NCBI RefSeq assembly: GCF_900087015.1
Contig: NZ_FLKP01000002.1
Span: forward strand, 1,736,001 to 1,800,000
DNA: 64,000 bases
Direction of reading: 5' to 3'
DNA from: Christensenella timonensis
Lineage (GTDB): Bacteria > Bacillota > Clostridia > Christensenellales > Christensenellaceae
Notes under the pieces: generated by a model
What the model was told of the DNA's origin: nothing
Seen by the model: the letters and a program-made list of their open reading frames with translations, nothing else
Databases searched by the model: none
Program-made: the position numbers and the translations under genes
In this document: piece by piece, positions 56,060 to 64,000 of the stretch
Position numbering within the stretch: the first letter of the stretch is position 1
How the letters are laid out: every line of letters starts with the position of its first letter

Positions 56060-57556
56060 TTAATGAATTTCAAGAAATTTTAGCGGCGGCGTCCCCTTGA
56101 CTTTTGCCGCTTGGTAATCATCTTTAAGCGCCTTAAGAAAGGACTGGAGCTGCCCTTTGCTTAAGCTTTCCTCCGCAAAGGAGATCACCAGCTCAAACTG
56201 GCTGCGGGCACTTACCGGCCGTGTCGCGCAGCCGTTTTGTTCAGCATACCGGTAGAGCTCAAAATACCATGTGAACGGCTGCATCACTTGTTTTGTCACA
56301 AAATCAAACGCGCGCCGCATCCTGCCGGTATTGTAGTATCGATCTACAAGCCCTGCGATCCCGCGCAAAAGCAGCAACTCTTCCGCCTGCATATCTGCGG
56401 TTTTCAATACTTCATACGGCGGATAGCTGCGGGCGGCGATGCCATACTCCCCCGCCCTTTTCCGCAGGCTCGTTCCTTTGAGCAGCTTCAAAAAGCCAAG
56501 TTGGAGCGCATCGGGATAGAGCGTATATACCTCGTTGAACGAACGTTCAAAACTCTGCATATCTTCGCATGGAAGCCCTGCGATCAAGTCGAGGTGCAAA
56601 TGGATATTTCCGCCCAGCATAACGGAACGCGCGTTGTTTTTCAGTCGCTTGATATCTGTTTTGCGGATCACCGCGCAAAGCGTGTCCTTGTTTAAAGACT
56701 GCACGCCCGCCTCCAGCTGTATCTTGCCTTTCGGCGCCCTAAGCAGCAGGGCAAGCGCCTCATCATCCAAAAGGTCGAGACCTACTTCAAAATGAAAGCA
56801 GGTGTTTCCCGTATCCTCGATTACATAACGCCAGATTGCCATAGCGCGTTCGCGGTTCGCATTGAACGTCCGGTCTGTAAACTTCACAAGCCGGGCGCCG
56901 CGCTTTACAAACAGGCCGATCTCTTCCCTGACCTTGGAAACGGATTTTTCCCTTACGCCGCCGGGCGTCACACCGGAAAGGCAGTAAGCGCAGGAAAAGG
57001 GGCATCCCCGCGACGATTCATAATAATAGATACGGTTTTCGTCATACCGATCCTGCTCGCCTGCAAACGGCGGCGGCAGCTTTTCGATATCCGCGACAAC
57101 CGCATAAGTATCATCGCCGCAGATTTTGCCATCTTTTCGATAAAGGATACCTTTGAGCCCGCCGACCATGCCGCCTGCAGAGATCAGCTCCAGCAGGCGC
57201 GGAAGAAGTTCCTCCCCCTCGCCGCACAGGACATAATCGATAAAGGACGCGCCATGCATCACCTCGCGCGCGGCAAATGAAACCTCCGGCCCGCCAAGTA
57301 TGATCACGCACCTGGGTTCTATCCGTTTCAAATCCTCCGCAATGCGCAATACGATGTTGATGTTCCATATATAACAGGAAAAGCAAACACACCCCGCCTT
57401 TTGCTTTAAGAGGTCTTGTAGGATATCCGCCAATGGCTGGTTGATGTTGTATTCGCAGAATTTCGTATCCGCATAGTTGACGGAAGCGGCAAGGGAGCGG
57501 ATCCCCGGATTGGTATGCACATAGCTTGCGTTGATTGCCGTCAAAATCGTTTTCAT
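56060..57556 (-). CDS. B12-binding-domain radical SAM protein (DUF4080 type)
   Basis: The 498 residues contain an N-terminal B12-binding-like Rossmann domain (about 1-135, CVIILGGPEVSF), the radical SAM core with CPFSCAYC (CxxxCxxC) near residue 190, and a C-terminal DUF4080-like part. The N-domain lacks the DxHxxG cobalt ligand, as in many of this group. The reaction is unknown; relatives methylate or rearrange unreactive carbons. It starts at the ATG 57556 with GGAAG 8 bases ahead. A terminator separates it from the lipoprotein gene. Confidence 0.82.
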   Translation of the reverse strand: MKTILTAINASYVHTNPGIRSLAASVNYADTKFCEYNINQPLADILQDLLKQKAGCVCFSCYIWNINIVLRIAEDLKRIEPRCVIILGGPEVSFAAREVMHGASFIDYVLCGEGEELLPRLLELISAGGMVGGLKGILYRKDGKICGDDTYAVVADIEKLPPPFAGEQDRYDENRIYYYESSRGCPFSCAYCLSGVTPGGVREKSVSKVREEIGLFVKRGARLVKFTDRTFNANRERAMAIWRYVIEDTGNTCFHFEVGLDLLDDEALALLLRAPKGKIQLEAGVQSLNKDTLCAVIRKTDIKRLKNNARSVMLGGNIHLHLDLIAGLPCEDMQSFERSFNEVYTLYPDALQLGFLKLLKGTSLRKRAGEYGIAARSYPPYEVLKTADMQAEELLLLRGIAGLVDRYYNTGRMRRAFDFVTKQVMQPFTWYFELYRYAEQNGCATRPVSARSQFELVISFAEESLSKGQLQSFLKALKDDYQAAKVKGTPPLKFLEIH

Positions 57557-57570
57557 ATTATTCTTCCTTA

Positions 57571-57600
57571 TAAAAAGAGACCGCAAACGCGTTGCGGCCC
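57571..57600 (-). terminator. Terminator of the lipoprotein gene
   Basis: CCGCAA (57581-57586) and TTGCGG (57592-57597) pair, and a TCTCTTTTT run follows on the minus strand. Confidence 0.75.
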
Positions 57601-57615
57601 CCGATTCCCTGCTCC

Positions 57616-59430
57616 CTATTTGTCCTCATAAAGATAAGTGATGTAAAAGCTATTATCTCCCTGGTTGAAATAGTCCACCACATAAAGCTCACCGGTCTTA
57701 GTGCCCGGAACGATTTCGGACGTCTTGGAATAGCCGACCAGCGCCAGCTCGCCCTTGGATACGGAGTATTTGACCACCGCGAACGGATATTGCTCCGTTG
57801 TCCCGTCATAGGTCGGCGTCGTAAAGTAAAGCGTATCGTTATCCGCGCCAAACGCCATGCTGTTGATGAGGACATCACTGATCACGTCCGTGGCTGCCGC
57901 CGTTCCCGTATTCAGCATCTGCACATTATAACTGATATCTTCTTCCTGTCCTTGCACAGGCACCAGCACAGCAAGGTTGGCCCCATCCTGCGAAACCGCA
58001 AAATCGATCCCTGCCGTGACTTCCGCACGTTCCCGGGTTTTAAGATCCAGCGAATATAGCATGCCCAGTCCGTTGTTTTCCGTTTTATCCGCAAAATAGA
58101 TCTTTCCGTTGCGCAGCGCGATTTTGGATTCCGCGCCTTTCTTCTCCTCGACCGCCTGTACCCGGTCGGCATCGTCAACAGAAAAATCGTACTTCATCAA
58201 TTGCAACGTTCCCAGGCCCTTCATGGCATAGATGACAGGCTGCTCCGCATCCCATACGAAAGAGGTCGTTGCATCGCCAAACCCTTCCTCACCCAGGTTA
58301 TGCAATACATTCTCCTGTGTATCAAACACATACAGTACCTTGTTCTCGATCCCGGAATCAAGGATCGCAACGTACCTGCCATCCGCCGAGGGCTCCGCTT
58401 TTTCTATGCCGTAGAAATCCGGCAGCTCAAGTTGTGTTTTCTTTCCGTTCGTCTCAATCCGCCACAACTTTTCCTTCAGCACCTGCTCCGTATCCTCGTT
58501 GGCGTTCGGCACATACGAGCGCGCGTATAAAATGCTTCCCTCCGGCATCTGGCACAAATACCTTCCGTTTTCCACCAGAACCGGAAGCGTAATGGGCGCG
58601 CCGGCAACCATCATCACCGGATCCTGCTGTATGCCCTGCGCATCCACCTCTTTATTGTAGACAGGCAAAGCATCCATACTCATCTCAAAGACGTACGCCT
58701 TTTTGGCAGGGGCGACGCTTGCGATTTTTAAGTTTGTTTCCTCCGCCAGCTTATTGGCCGACGCTTCATCCCGCTTCGGCGAGGATACCAATATGATATC
58801 CGACAATCCCTCACACATCGTCGGCGTGAAACCGAGGCCCGGAGTGATCAGGTTCTGTTCATATTCCTCATAGGCATTCAGGCCTACGAAATAAGCATTT
58901 TCCGTACTTGTCTTTTCCGGTGTGAGCGTAATGACCAGCCTGTCGGCATCTTCTGATACTGTCGCCGCCACTTCCTCGTTCATCTGGAAGTATACCGATA
59001 CGTTGTTGCTGTCCGAATGAACCGTATTGAACATACCATAGATCACACTGTCCGTAAACCACTCGCTCTTGTTGGAATAGTCCCAAAATCCGATATTGAG
59101 GTCTACCTGCAGCCTGACTGGCGACGGAAGCACCGTAAGCGCATACCGGGGCACTGACGAAAGTTTGGATTCATCGACCCCCGCCGTACGTGAACCGTTC
59201 AAAAACGACATCGTGATCACCGTGTTGTCGCCTTGCTTTTCGATATTGATATCCTTGAGGTTGACATCATTCCCCAAAGACGCGTCTCCCCCCTCCACGG
59301 TTCCGTTAACCACCCGTGCACCGGTGGTAGCTTCCGCCGAGGGTGTATCCGGCGAAACAGCACATGCAGCGAGCAGCAAGGCAGCGGTACATACCAGGCA
59401 AATGATCATTAGCAAACGTTTTTTGAACAT
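57616..59430 (-). CDS. Large surface lipoprotein with beta-rich N-domain and beta-propeller-like C-domain
   Basis: A lipoprotein signal ends in LLAAC. I use the ATG at 59430 (AGGAG about 6 bases ahead). Residues 50-170 form a beta-rich domain similar in style to AMIN domains that bind the cell wall. From about 290 onward there are repeated strand clusters with SADGRYVAILDSG, SQDGANLAVLVP and ADNDTLYFTTP, the D-x-x-x-L/I-Y/F pattern of beta-propeller blades. It is likely anchored outside the membrane. I do not recognise a named family or function. Confidence 0.65.
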   Translation of the reverse strand: MFKKRLLMIICLVCTAALLLAACAVSPDTPSAEATTGARVVNGTVEGGDASLGNDVNLKDINIEKQGDNTVITMSFLNGSRTAGVDESKLSSVPRYALTVLPSPVRLQVDLNIGFWDYSNKSEWFTDSVIYGMFNTVHSDSNNVSVYFQMNEEVAATVSEDADRLVITLTPEKTSTENAYFVGLNAYEEYEQNLITPGLGFTPTMCEGLSDIILVSSPKRDEASANKLAEETNLKIASVAPAKKAYVFEMSMDALPVYNKEVDAQGIQQDPVMMVAGAPITLPVLVENGRYLCQMPEGSILYARSYVPNANEDTEQVLKEKLWRIETNGKKTQLELPDFYGIEKAEPSADGRYVAILDSGIENKVLYVFDTQENVLHNLGEEGFGDATTSFVWDAEQPVIYAMKGLGTLQLMKYDFSVDDADRVQAVEEKKGAESKIALRNGKIYFADKTENNGLGMLYSLDLKTRERAEVTAGIDFAVSQDGANLAVLVPVQGQEEDISYNVQMLNTGTAAATDVISDVLINSMAFGADNDTLYFTTPTYDGTTEQYPFAVVKYSVSKGELALVGYSKTSEIVPGTKTGELYVVDYFNQGDNSFYITYLYEDK

Positions 59431-59462
59431 ATTTCTCCTCATTTTACTCTTATTCCGTATTT

Positions 59463-60749
59463 TTAAATCGCTTTCATGACCGCAGAGTATTCATGCAACT
59501 TTGCCTTGATCTCCTCGACATCCGCAAAGCTGAAGCGTCCATTTTCGTAGACGATGTCCCCCCCGACCATTGTCATACAAACATCCGTATCGTCCGCGCT
59601 GTACACGACGTTTGAGACGATATCATAATCGGGGGTATAGCGGATACCGCTTGTGTCGAGCATAATGATGTCCGCATTTTTGCCCGCTTCGACTACGCCG
59701 CTCTCAAAGCCCATTGCCCGCGCTCCCTGGCGCGTGGCAAGGTCGATTGACTGCGCGGCCGGCATCACTTTGGGATCGTATGTCGTTCCCTTTTGCAAGA
59801 GTGTCGCATATGTCATTTCTTCCATAATGGAAAGCTTGTTGTTGGAAGCAACGCTGTCTGTCCCAAGCGAAACGCGTACGCCCCGCTCCAGCATACGGCT
59901 TAATGGGGCGATACCGCTTGCGAGCTTTAAATTGCTCCTCGGACAGCTTAACACATACGATCCGTGCTGCGCCATAAGCTCCATATCGTGTTCGCTGATC
60001 CACACGCAGTGGGCCGCGAGGAACGGAACATCTAAAAGCCCCAGCTTTTCGCTCAGTTCAATGGGCGTCATGCCATGGTCCTTGAGGCAATTTTCATGCT
60101 CGCCCTTCGTTTCCGAAATATGCATATGGATCCCCGTTTGAAGCCGCGCGGCCTCCTTAGCGATCTTTTCGAGCATCTCGTTGTTGACCGTATACTGTGC
60201 ATGCGGCGAAAGATATACTTTCAGCCTGCCTGTGTTATTATACTTTTCAAACAGCTCCACGCCCTCCCGAAAAGTACGCTGCGCGACGTTCTCTGCAGGC
60301 GTTACAACCGCGCGCGAAAGCACGGCGCGCAAACCGCTTTCCTGTGCCGCTTTTGCAACAGAACCCATAAAGAAATACATCTCATTGAACCCAACGATAC
60401 CTGCCGCGGCCATTTCGCACATCGCAGCCATACTCGCCCAATAGGCGATCTCATCAGTCAAGCGATCCTCCGCAGGGAAGATCCGCGTATTGAGCCATGT
60501 CATTAAGTCCAGGTCGTCGGCATACGAGCGAAACATATTCATCGGTACATGCGTGTGCGTATTAAAAAAACCGGGCATCACGAGGTTTCCTTGTGCGTCG
60601 ATCACGCGATCCGCTTCCGTGGCAGGCGCATGGTCTGCCGCTCCTGCATACACGATCCGCTCCCCGTCGACTTGTATTTCCGCATGCCGCAGCACGTCCT
60701 TATTCTCGTTGTTGGTGATGACCGTCGCATTTTCTATCCTGATTTTCAT
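59463..60749 (-). CDS. mtaD: 5-methylthioadenosine/S-adenosylhomocysteine deaminase
   Basis: This 428-residue amidohydrolase has metal ligands in FNTHTHVPMN (HxH), a His in IHMHISET, a His in AAHCVWI and the Asp in GTDSVASNN. The order and motifs match the MtaD/SsnA-like group. MtaD converts MTA or SAH to the inosine forms. It lies 3 bases downstream of adenosylhomocysteinase on the same strand, a pairing seen in organisms that recycle SAH. Other deaminase substrates such as guanine or 8-oxoguanine cannot be excluded. Confidence 0.85.
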   Translation of the reverse strand: MKIRIENATVITNNENKDVLRHAEIQVDGERIVYAGAADHAPATEADRVIDAQGNLVMPGFFNTHTHVPMNMFRSYADDLDLMTWLNTRIFPAEDRLTDEIAYWASMAAMCEMAAAGIVGFNEMYFFMGSVAKAAQESGLRAVLSRAVVTPAENVAQRTFREGVELFEKYNNTGRLKVYLSPHAQYTVNNEMLEKIAKEAARLQTGIHMHISETKGEHENCLKDHGMTPIELSEKLGLLDVPFLAAHCVWISEHDMELMAQHGSYVLSCPRSNLKLASGIAPLSRMLERGVRVSLGTDSVASNNKLSIMEEMTYATLLQKGTTYDPKVMPAAQSIDLATRQGARAMGFESGVVEAGKNADIIMLDTSGIRYTPDYDIVSNVVYSADDTDVCMTMVGGDIVYENGRFSFADVEEIKAKLHEYSAVMKAI

Positions 60750-60752
60750 TGT

Positions 60753-61991
60753 TTATTCCCCATATAAATATTTGCGCTGCGCAGGCGTAAGAACATCCAC
60801 AGCGCCGCCCATTGCTTTGAGTTTACGGATTGCCACACTGTAGTCGATATCCTTCGGCAGGTTCATCAATCCCGGCTTCATGGATTTATGGTTTTCCAGA
60901 ATATATTTCTGCGCTAAAAACTGGAGGGCAAAGCTCATGTCCATGATCTCCGCCGGGTGTCCGTCGCCGGATGCGAGGTTCACCAACCGTCCGCCGGCGA
61001 TCACATTCAATATCCTGCCGTCCTTTTGCACATAGCCTTCCACATTGTGGCGCATCTCAACTACTTTATCACTCATCTCGCGAAGCTGCCCTACATTGAC
61101 TTCACAGTCAAAATGTCCTGCATTGGCAAGAATCACGCCGTCTTTCATTTTGTCAAAATGGCGTGCCACGACCACATCGTCGCAGCCCGTAACCGTAACA
61201 AAAATGTCTCCTAACGGCGCCGCATCGTCCATTGTCATCACGTCAAAACCGTCCATCAAGGCTTCCGTTGCTTTGATGTGGTCGACCTCCGTCACGATGA
61301 CGCGCGCACCAAGGGCAGCCGCACGTTTGGCGACACCTTTTCCGCACCAGCCATATCCCGCGACAACCACACGCTTGCCCGCAACGATCAGGTTGGTCGT
61401 ACGCATGATGCCGTCCCACACGGACTGTCCCGTGCCATAGCGGTTATCAAACATATATTTGCATTGCGCATCGTTTACCGGAATCACCGGGATTCTCAGT
61501 GCGCCCGCCTTTTCCATCGCCTTCAGGCGCAGTACGCCTGTCGTCGTTTCTTCGCTGGCGCCAATGACATGTTCGATCAGCTCAGGCAGCTGCTCGTGCA
61601 GCATGGTGATCACATCTCCGCCGTCGTCAACGATCAGGTTGGGCTTCGTCAGCAATGCGCTCCTGATATGCCCTTCGTATACCTCCGGTGTTTCACCGTG
61701 GATCGCATAAACGTCCGCCCCGCCGGATACAAGCGCCGCCACCACGTCGTCCTGTGTGGAAAGCGGGTTGGAAGCGCACGCGGCAACCTGTGCGCCGCAC
61801 GCCTGGATCACCTGGATCAGGTAGGCGGTCTTCGCCTCCAGATGGCAGCAGACGCACATCTTATAGCCGGCAAACGGCTTTTGCGGCGCCACTTCTTCTT
61901 CAAAGCTCCGAAGAACAGGCATATAGCGCTTGACCCATTCAATTTTCTGTTTTCCGGATGGTGCTAAGGCAATATTTGCAATGTCGCTCAT
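60753..61991 (-). CDS. ahcY: Adenosylhomocysteinase
   Basis: The 412-residue enzyme has the NAD-binding motif [20 protein letters not shown]. The signature [23 protein letters not shown] and the C-terminal ending, with a Lys and Tyr (QRKYLYGE), are typical. It splits SAH into adenosine and homocysteine. The length is that of the short archaeal/Thermotoga type, without the 40-residue insert of many bacteria. Its stop lies 3 bases before mtaD and its start overlaps galU by 4 bases. Confidence 0.93.
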   Translation of the reverse strand: MSDIANIALAPSGKQKIEWVKRYMPVLRSFEEEVAPQKPFAGYKMCVCCHLEAKTAYLIQVIQACGAQVAACASNPLSTQDDVVAALVSGGADVYAIHGETPEVYEGHIRSALLTKPNLIVDDGGDVITMLHEQLPELIEHVIGASEETTTGVLRLKAMEKAGALRIPVIPVNDAQCKYMFDNRYGTGQSVWDGIMRTTNLIVAGKRVVVAGYGWCGKGVAKRAAALGARVIVTEVDHIKATEALMDGFDVMTMDDAAPLGDIFVTVTGCDDVVVARHFDKMKDGVILANAGHFDCEVNVGQLREMSDKVVEMRHNVEGYVQKDGRILNVIAGGRLVNLASGDGHPAEIMDMSFALQFLAQKYILENHKSMKPGLMNLPKDIDYSVAIRKLKAMGGAVDVLTPAQRKYLYGE

Positions 61992-62860
61992 TTCATTTCC
62001 TCCATTAGCTCTTTCAGGTAAGCCCCAAAATCTTGTTTTAAATCGTCACGATCCAGCGCGAACTCGCACGTCGCTTTCAAAAATCCCAGCCTGTCGCCTA
62101 CGTCATAGCGTTTTCCCTCGAATTCATAGGCATAGATCGGCTCCTTTGCAAGCAAGTTCTGCAGCGCGTCCGTAAGCTGTATCTCGCCGCCTTTTCCGGG
62201 CTGCGTGTTATCGATCGCATGGAATATCTCGGGCGTGATGACATACCTTCCCATGATCCCCAGGTCAGACGGCGCTTCTTCGCTTGACGGCTTTTCGACC
62301 AACTGTTCCACCTTGTGCAGCCGCCCATCCATATCCTTTGTAGCGATGATACCGTATTTATCCGTATCCTTTGCCGCCACCTTCTGTACGCCGATCACGG
62401 TGGAACCACATTCTTCATAGGCATCGATCAGCTGCTTAAGCGCCGGCTGATTGCTTTTGACAATATCGTCGCCCAGGATCACGCCGAACGGCTCATCGCC
62501 GATAAAGTCGCGCGCCGTACCAATCGCGTGGCCGAGACCCAGCGGTTCTTTTTGCCGCACATACATCACATGGACGAGGTTTGCGATATCATCTACAAGC
62601 TGCAGCAAGTCGCATTTTCCCTTTTTATTGAGTTCCAGCTCCAGTTCGATCGATTTATCAAAATGATCTTCGATCGCACGTTTGCTCCGGCCAGTGATAA
62701 TGACAATGCTTTCGATCCCGCTGGCAACCGCTTCTTCCACGATGTATTGGATCGTCGGCTTATCGACGATAGGCAGCATCTCTTTCGGCTGCGCCTTTGT
62801 CGCGGGTAAAAAGCGGGTTCCAAGGCCCGCCGCCGGGATCACTGCTTTTCTGATTTTCAT
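61988..62860 (-). CDS. galU: UTP-glucose-1-phosphate uridylyltransferase
   Basis: The 290 residues begin with the nucleotidyltransferase signature [19 protein letters not shown]. They include [27 protein letters not shown], and [21 protein letters not shown]. The enzyme makes UDP-glucose for glycolipids and surface sugars. It overlaps both neighbours by 4 bases (plsC upstream, ahcY downstream), forming one coupled operon. Confidence 0.95.
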   Translation of the reverse strand: MKIRKAVIPAAGLGTRFLPATKAQPKEMLPIVDKPTIQYIVEEAVASGIESIVIITGRSKRAIEDHFDKSIELELELNKKGKCDLLQLVDDIANLVHVMYVRQKEPLGLGHAIGTARDFIGDEPFGVILGDDIVKSNQPALKQLIDAYEECGSTVIGVQKVAAKDTDKYGIIATKDMDGRLHKVEQLVEKPSSEEAPSDLGIMGRYVITPEIFHAIDNTQPGKGGEIQLTDALQNLLAKEPIYAYEFEGKRYDVGDRLGFLKATCEFALDRDDLKQDFGAYLKELMEEMK

Positions 62861-63654
62861 TTCAGTCCTCCATAATAGTCATCTATCATTTTTTGCATCT
62901 GTTCTTTTACATAGCGGCACATAAGAACCGTTTGTTTAGGCTCTTTTAAGCCCTCCGTTCCCGGCACGTCTTTTAAATAGACCGGCTTGCCGACAATCAG
63001 GTTAATTTTATTCTTCTTGGGAAAAACAAAGGTCAGCGGCAGTACCGGCACATCGTTTTTTACCGCAAAATGGAACGCACCGTTTTTGAATTTCCGCAGT
63101 CCCTTGCAATACGGCGATATCTCCGCTTCCGGATAAATGTGTACCTTGCGCGTTGTGTTTTGAAGCGTATCGTTCATCTGTTCGAAAAAGCGCTCGAAGT
63201 TCTTGAGGTCAGACGGCAGTGGAACCCCACGCAACACGCGTACCAGCCCTCCGATAATAAAGGCCTCAAAGTTATGCTTCAATGCCACAAAATAAGGCGC
63301 GCTGGGATAAAAGACATACGTAAGCATCGGCGAATCCATATTGTGCACGTGATTTGCCACCGTGATGGCCGAGGTCTTCCTCACCAGCTTGGCATTTTCT
63401 TTTCCGATCACATGGAACCCCCAGCGTATCTTAAAAAACAGATAGGCAAAAGGCATTCCCACAAACATGGCAAAATAGTATAAAAAGCGCAAAAAAACAT
63501 TTTTCGTCATATACTGGTAATCTTCGTCAAGATGCAGCTTGATCGGAGCCCACATCCTTTCGGCAGTACCTTTTCTGCGCTGCGGTTGTTCCCCTGCGGC
63601 TTCTTCCGCTTCTGTTTTCCGGCCCTCTTCAGTCATTTCCACATTATTCCCCAA
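62857..63654 (-). CDS. PlsC-type 1-acyl-sn-glycerol-3-phosphate acyltransferase
   Basis: The 265 residues have a membrane-facing N-terminal helix (about 45-70), then the acyltransferase block [10 protein letters not shown] (H-x4-D), [13 protein letters not shown], and a PEAEIS segment in place of the usual PEGTRS. These fit lysophosphatidate acyltransferases. The first 25 residues are polar and may be an extension; the start is taken at 63654 and overlaps the gene upstream by 11 bases. Confidence 0.82.
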   Translation of the reverse strand: MGNNVEMTEEGRKTEAEEAAGEQPQRRKGTAERMWAPIKLHLDEDYQYMTKNVFLRFLYYFAMFVGMPFAYLFFKIRWGFHVIGKENAKLVRKTSAITVANHVHNMDSPMLTYVFYPSAPYFVALKHNFEAFIIGGLVRVLRGVPLPSDLKNFERFFEQMNDTLQNTTRKVHIYPEAEISPYCKGLRKFKNGAFHFAVKNDVPVLPLTFVFPKKNKINLIVGKPVYLKDVPGTEGLKEPKQTVLMCRYVKEQMQKMIDDYYGGLK

Positions 63655-64000
63655 TAATCTTGATCATAATCTTTTTGTTTCTTTTTCCGTCAAACTCGCC
63701 ATAAAATATCTGTTCCCATGGCCCAAAGTCCAGCCTTCCGTCCGTGACCGCAACAACGACCTCGCGCCCCATAATCGAGCGCTTCAGGTGCGCGTCCGCA
63801 TTGTCCTCATAGCCGTTATGCGCATACTGGCTGTACGGCTTTTCCGGCGCCAGCCCTTCCAGCCACTTTTCAAAATCTGCATGCAGTCCGCTTTCATCAT
63901 CGTTGATAAACACGCTCGCCGTAATATGCATGGCGTTGACAAGGCACAAGCCTTCTTTGATCCCGCTTTTTGCAAGCGCTTCTTTTACATGCGGCGTAAT
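63644..64000 (-). CDS. YjbQ/UPF0047 family protein, 5' end beyond the window
   Basis: The readable 118 residues start mid-protein ([21 protein letters not shown]) and contain the family signature [33 protein letters not shown], and [21 protein letters not shown]0047 proteins (E. coli YjbQ) have weak thiamine-phosphate synthase activity and bind metal through conserved His. The frame is open to the right edge. Its stop overlaps the acyltransferase start by 11 bases. Confidence 0.85.
   Translation of the reverse strand: MTPHVKEALAKSGIKEGLCLVNAMHITASVFINDDESGLHADFEKWLEGLAPEKPYSQYAHNGYEDNADAHLKRSIMGREVVVAVTDGRLDFGPWEQIFYGEFDGKRNKKIMIKIIGE

Overview
The window is a dense stretch of a low-to-mid GC Firmicutes (Clostridia-type) chromosome. 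The evidence is the ctsR-mcsA-clpC stress operon with a textbook CtsR box, a lysine (L-box) riboswitch, WalR-type boxes before NlpC/P60 hydrolases, a clostridial-style pur operon, and strong AGGAGG ribosome sites. No phage, IS element or CRISPR array is visible. The gene mix (microcompartment shell protein, corrinoid protein, many anaerobe-type enzymes) suggests an anaerobic gut-type clostridium. A Christensenellaceae-like host is a guess from gene content and was not tested.

Layout. 1-3.7 kb: the start of an EF-G-like gene, a small membrane protein, a TIM-barrel protein, a zf-HC2 anti-sigma-like protein and an NlpC/P60 hydrolase. 3.7-15.5 kb: the most interesting block. Two minus-strand operons flank a DeoR-type regulator on the plus strand. 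Together they encode a sugar ABC importer, methylthioribose kinase (MtnK), methylthioribose-1-phosphate isomerase (MtnA), a class II aldolase with an encapsulation-peptide-like tail, an FAD-disulfide reductase, a two-subunit CoA-transferase and a bacterial microcompartment (BMC) shell protein. I read this as a DHAP-shunt pathway for 5-deoxy- or 5-methylthio-pentoses, linked to a BMC. 15.7-18.4 kb: DAHP synthase and a second NlpC/P60 hydrolase. 18.4-25.7 kb: three tRNAs that all read NCG codons, a corrinoid protein with its ASKHA activator, CopA and a CDF metal exporter, and a DUF1002 protein. 25.8-32 kb: a six-gene housekeeping operon with overlapping ends. 32.1-37 kb: lysine riboswitch, asd, dapA, a dapB fused to two ACT-like domains, and a flavoprotein.

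37-45.9 kb is the purine operon, azgA-purE-purC-purF-purM-purN-purH-purD, led by a cluster of CGAA palindromes. 46-52.3 kb holds a DUF3795 protein and the run tagO-cobalamin adenosyltransferase-guaB-larE-like-guaA. 52.4-56 kb is ctsR-mcsA-clpC without mcsB. 56-64 kb has a B12-binding radical SAM protein, a large lipoprotein, MTA/SAH deaminase, adenosylhomocysteinase, galU, a PlsC-type acyltransferase and a YjbQ-family protein cut by the window edge.

Two themes tie the window together. One is salvage of SAM by-products: MtnK/MtnA/aldolase for methylthioribose or 5-deoxyribose, and MtaD/AhcY for SAH and MTA. The other is purine supply: de novo operon, permease, guaB and guaA. All functional calls come from reading translated motifs and nucleotide signals by eye; no database search was run.
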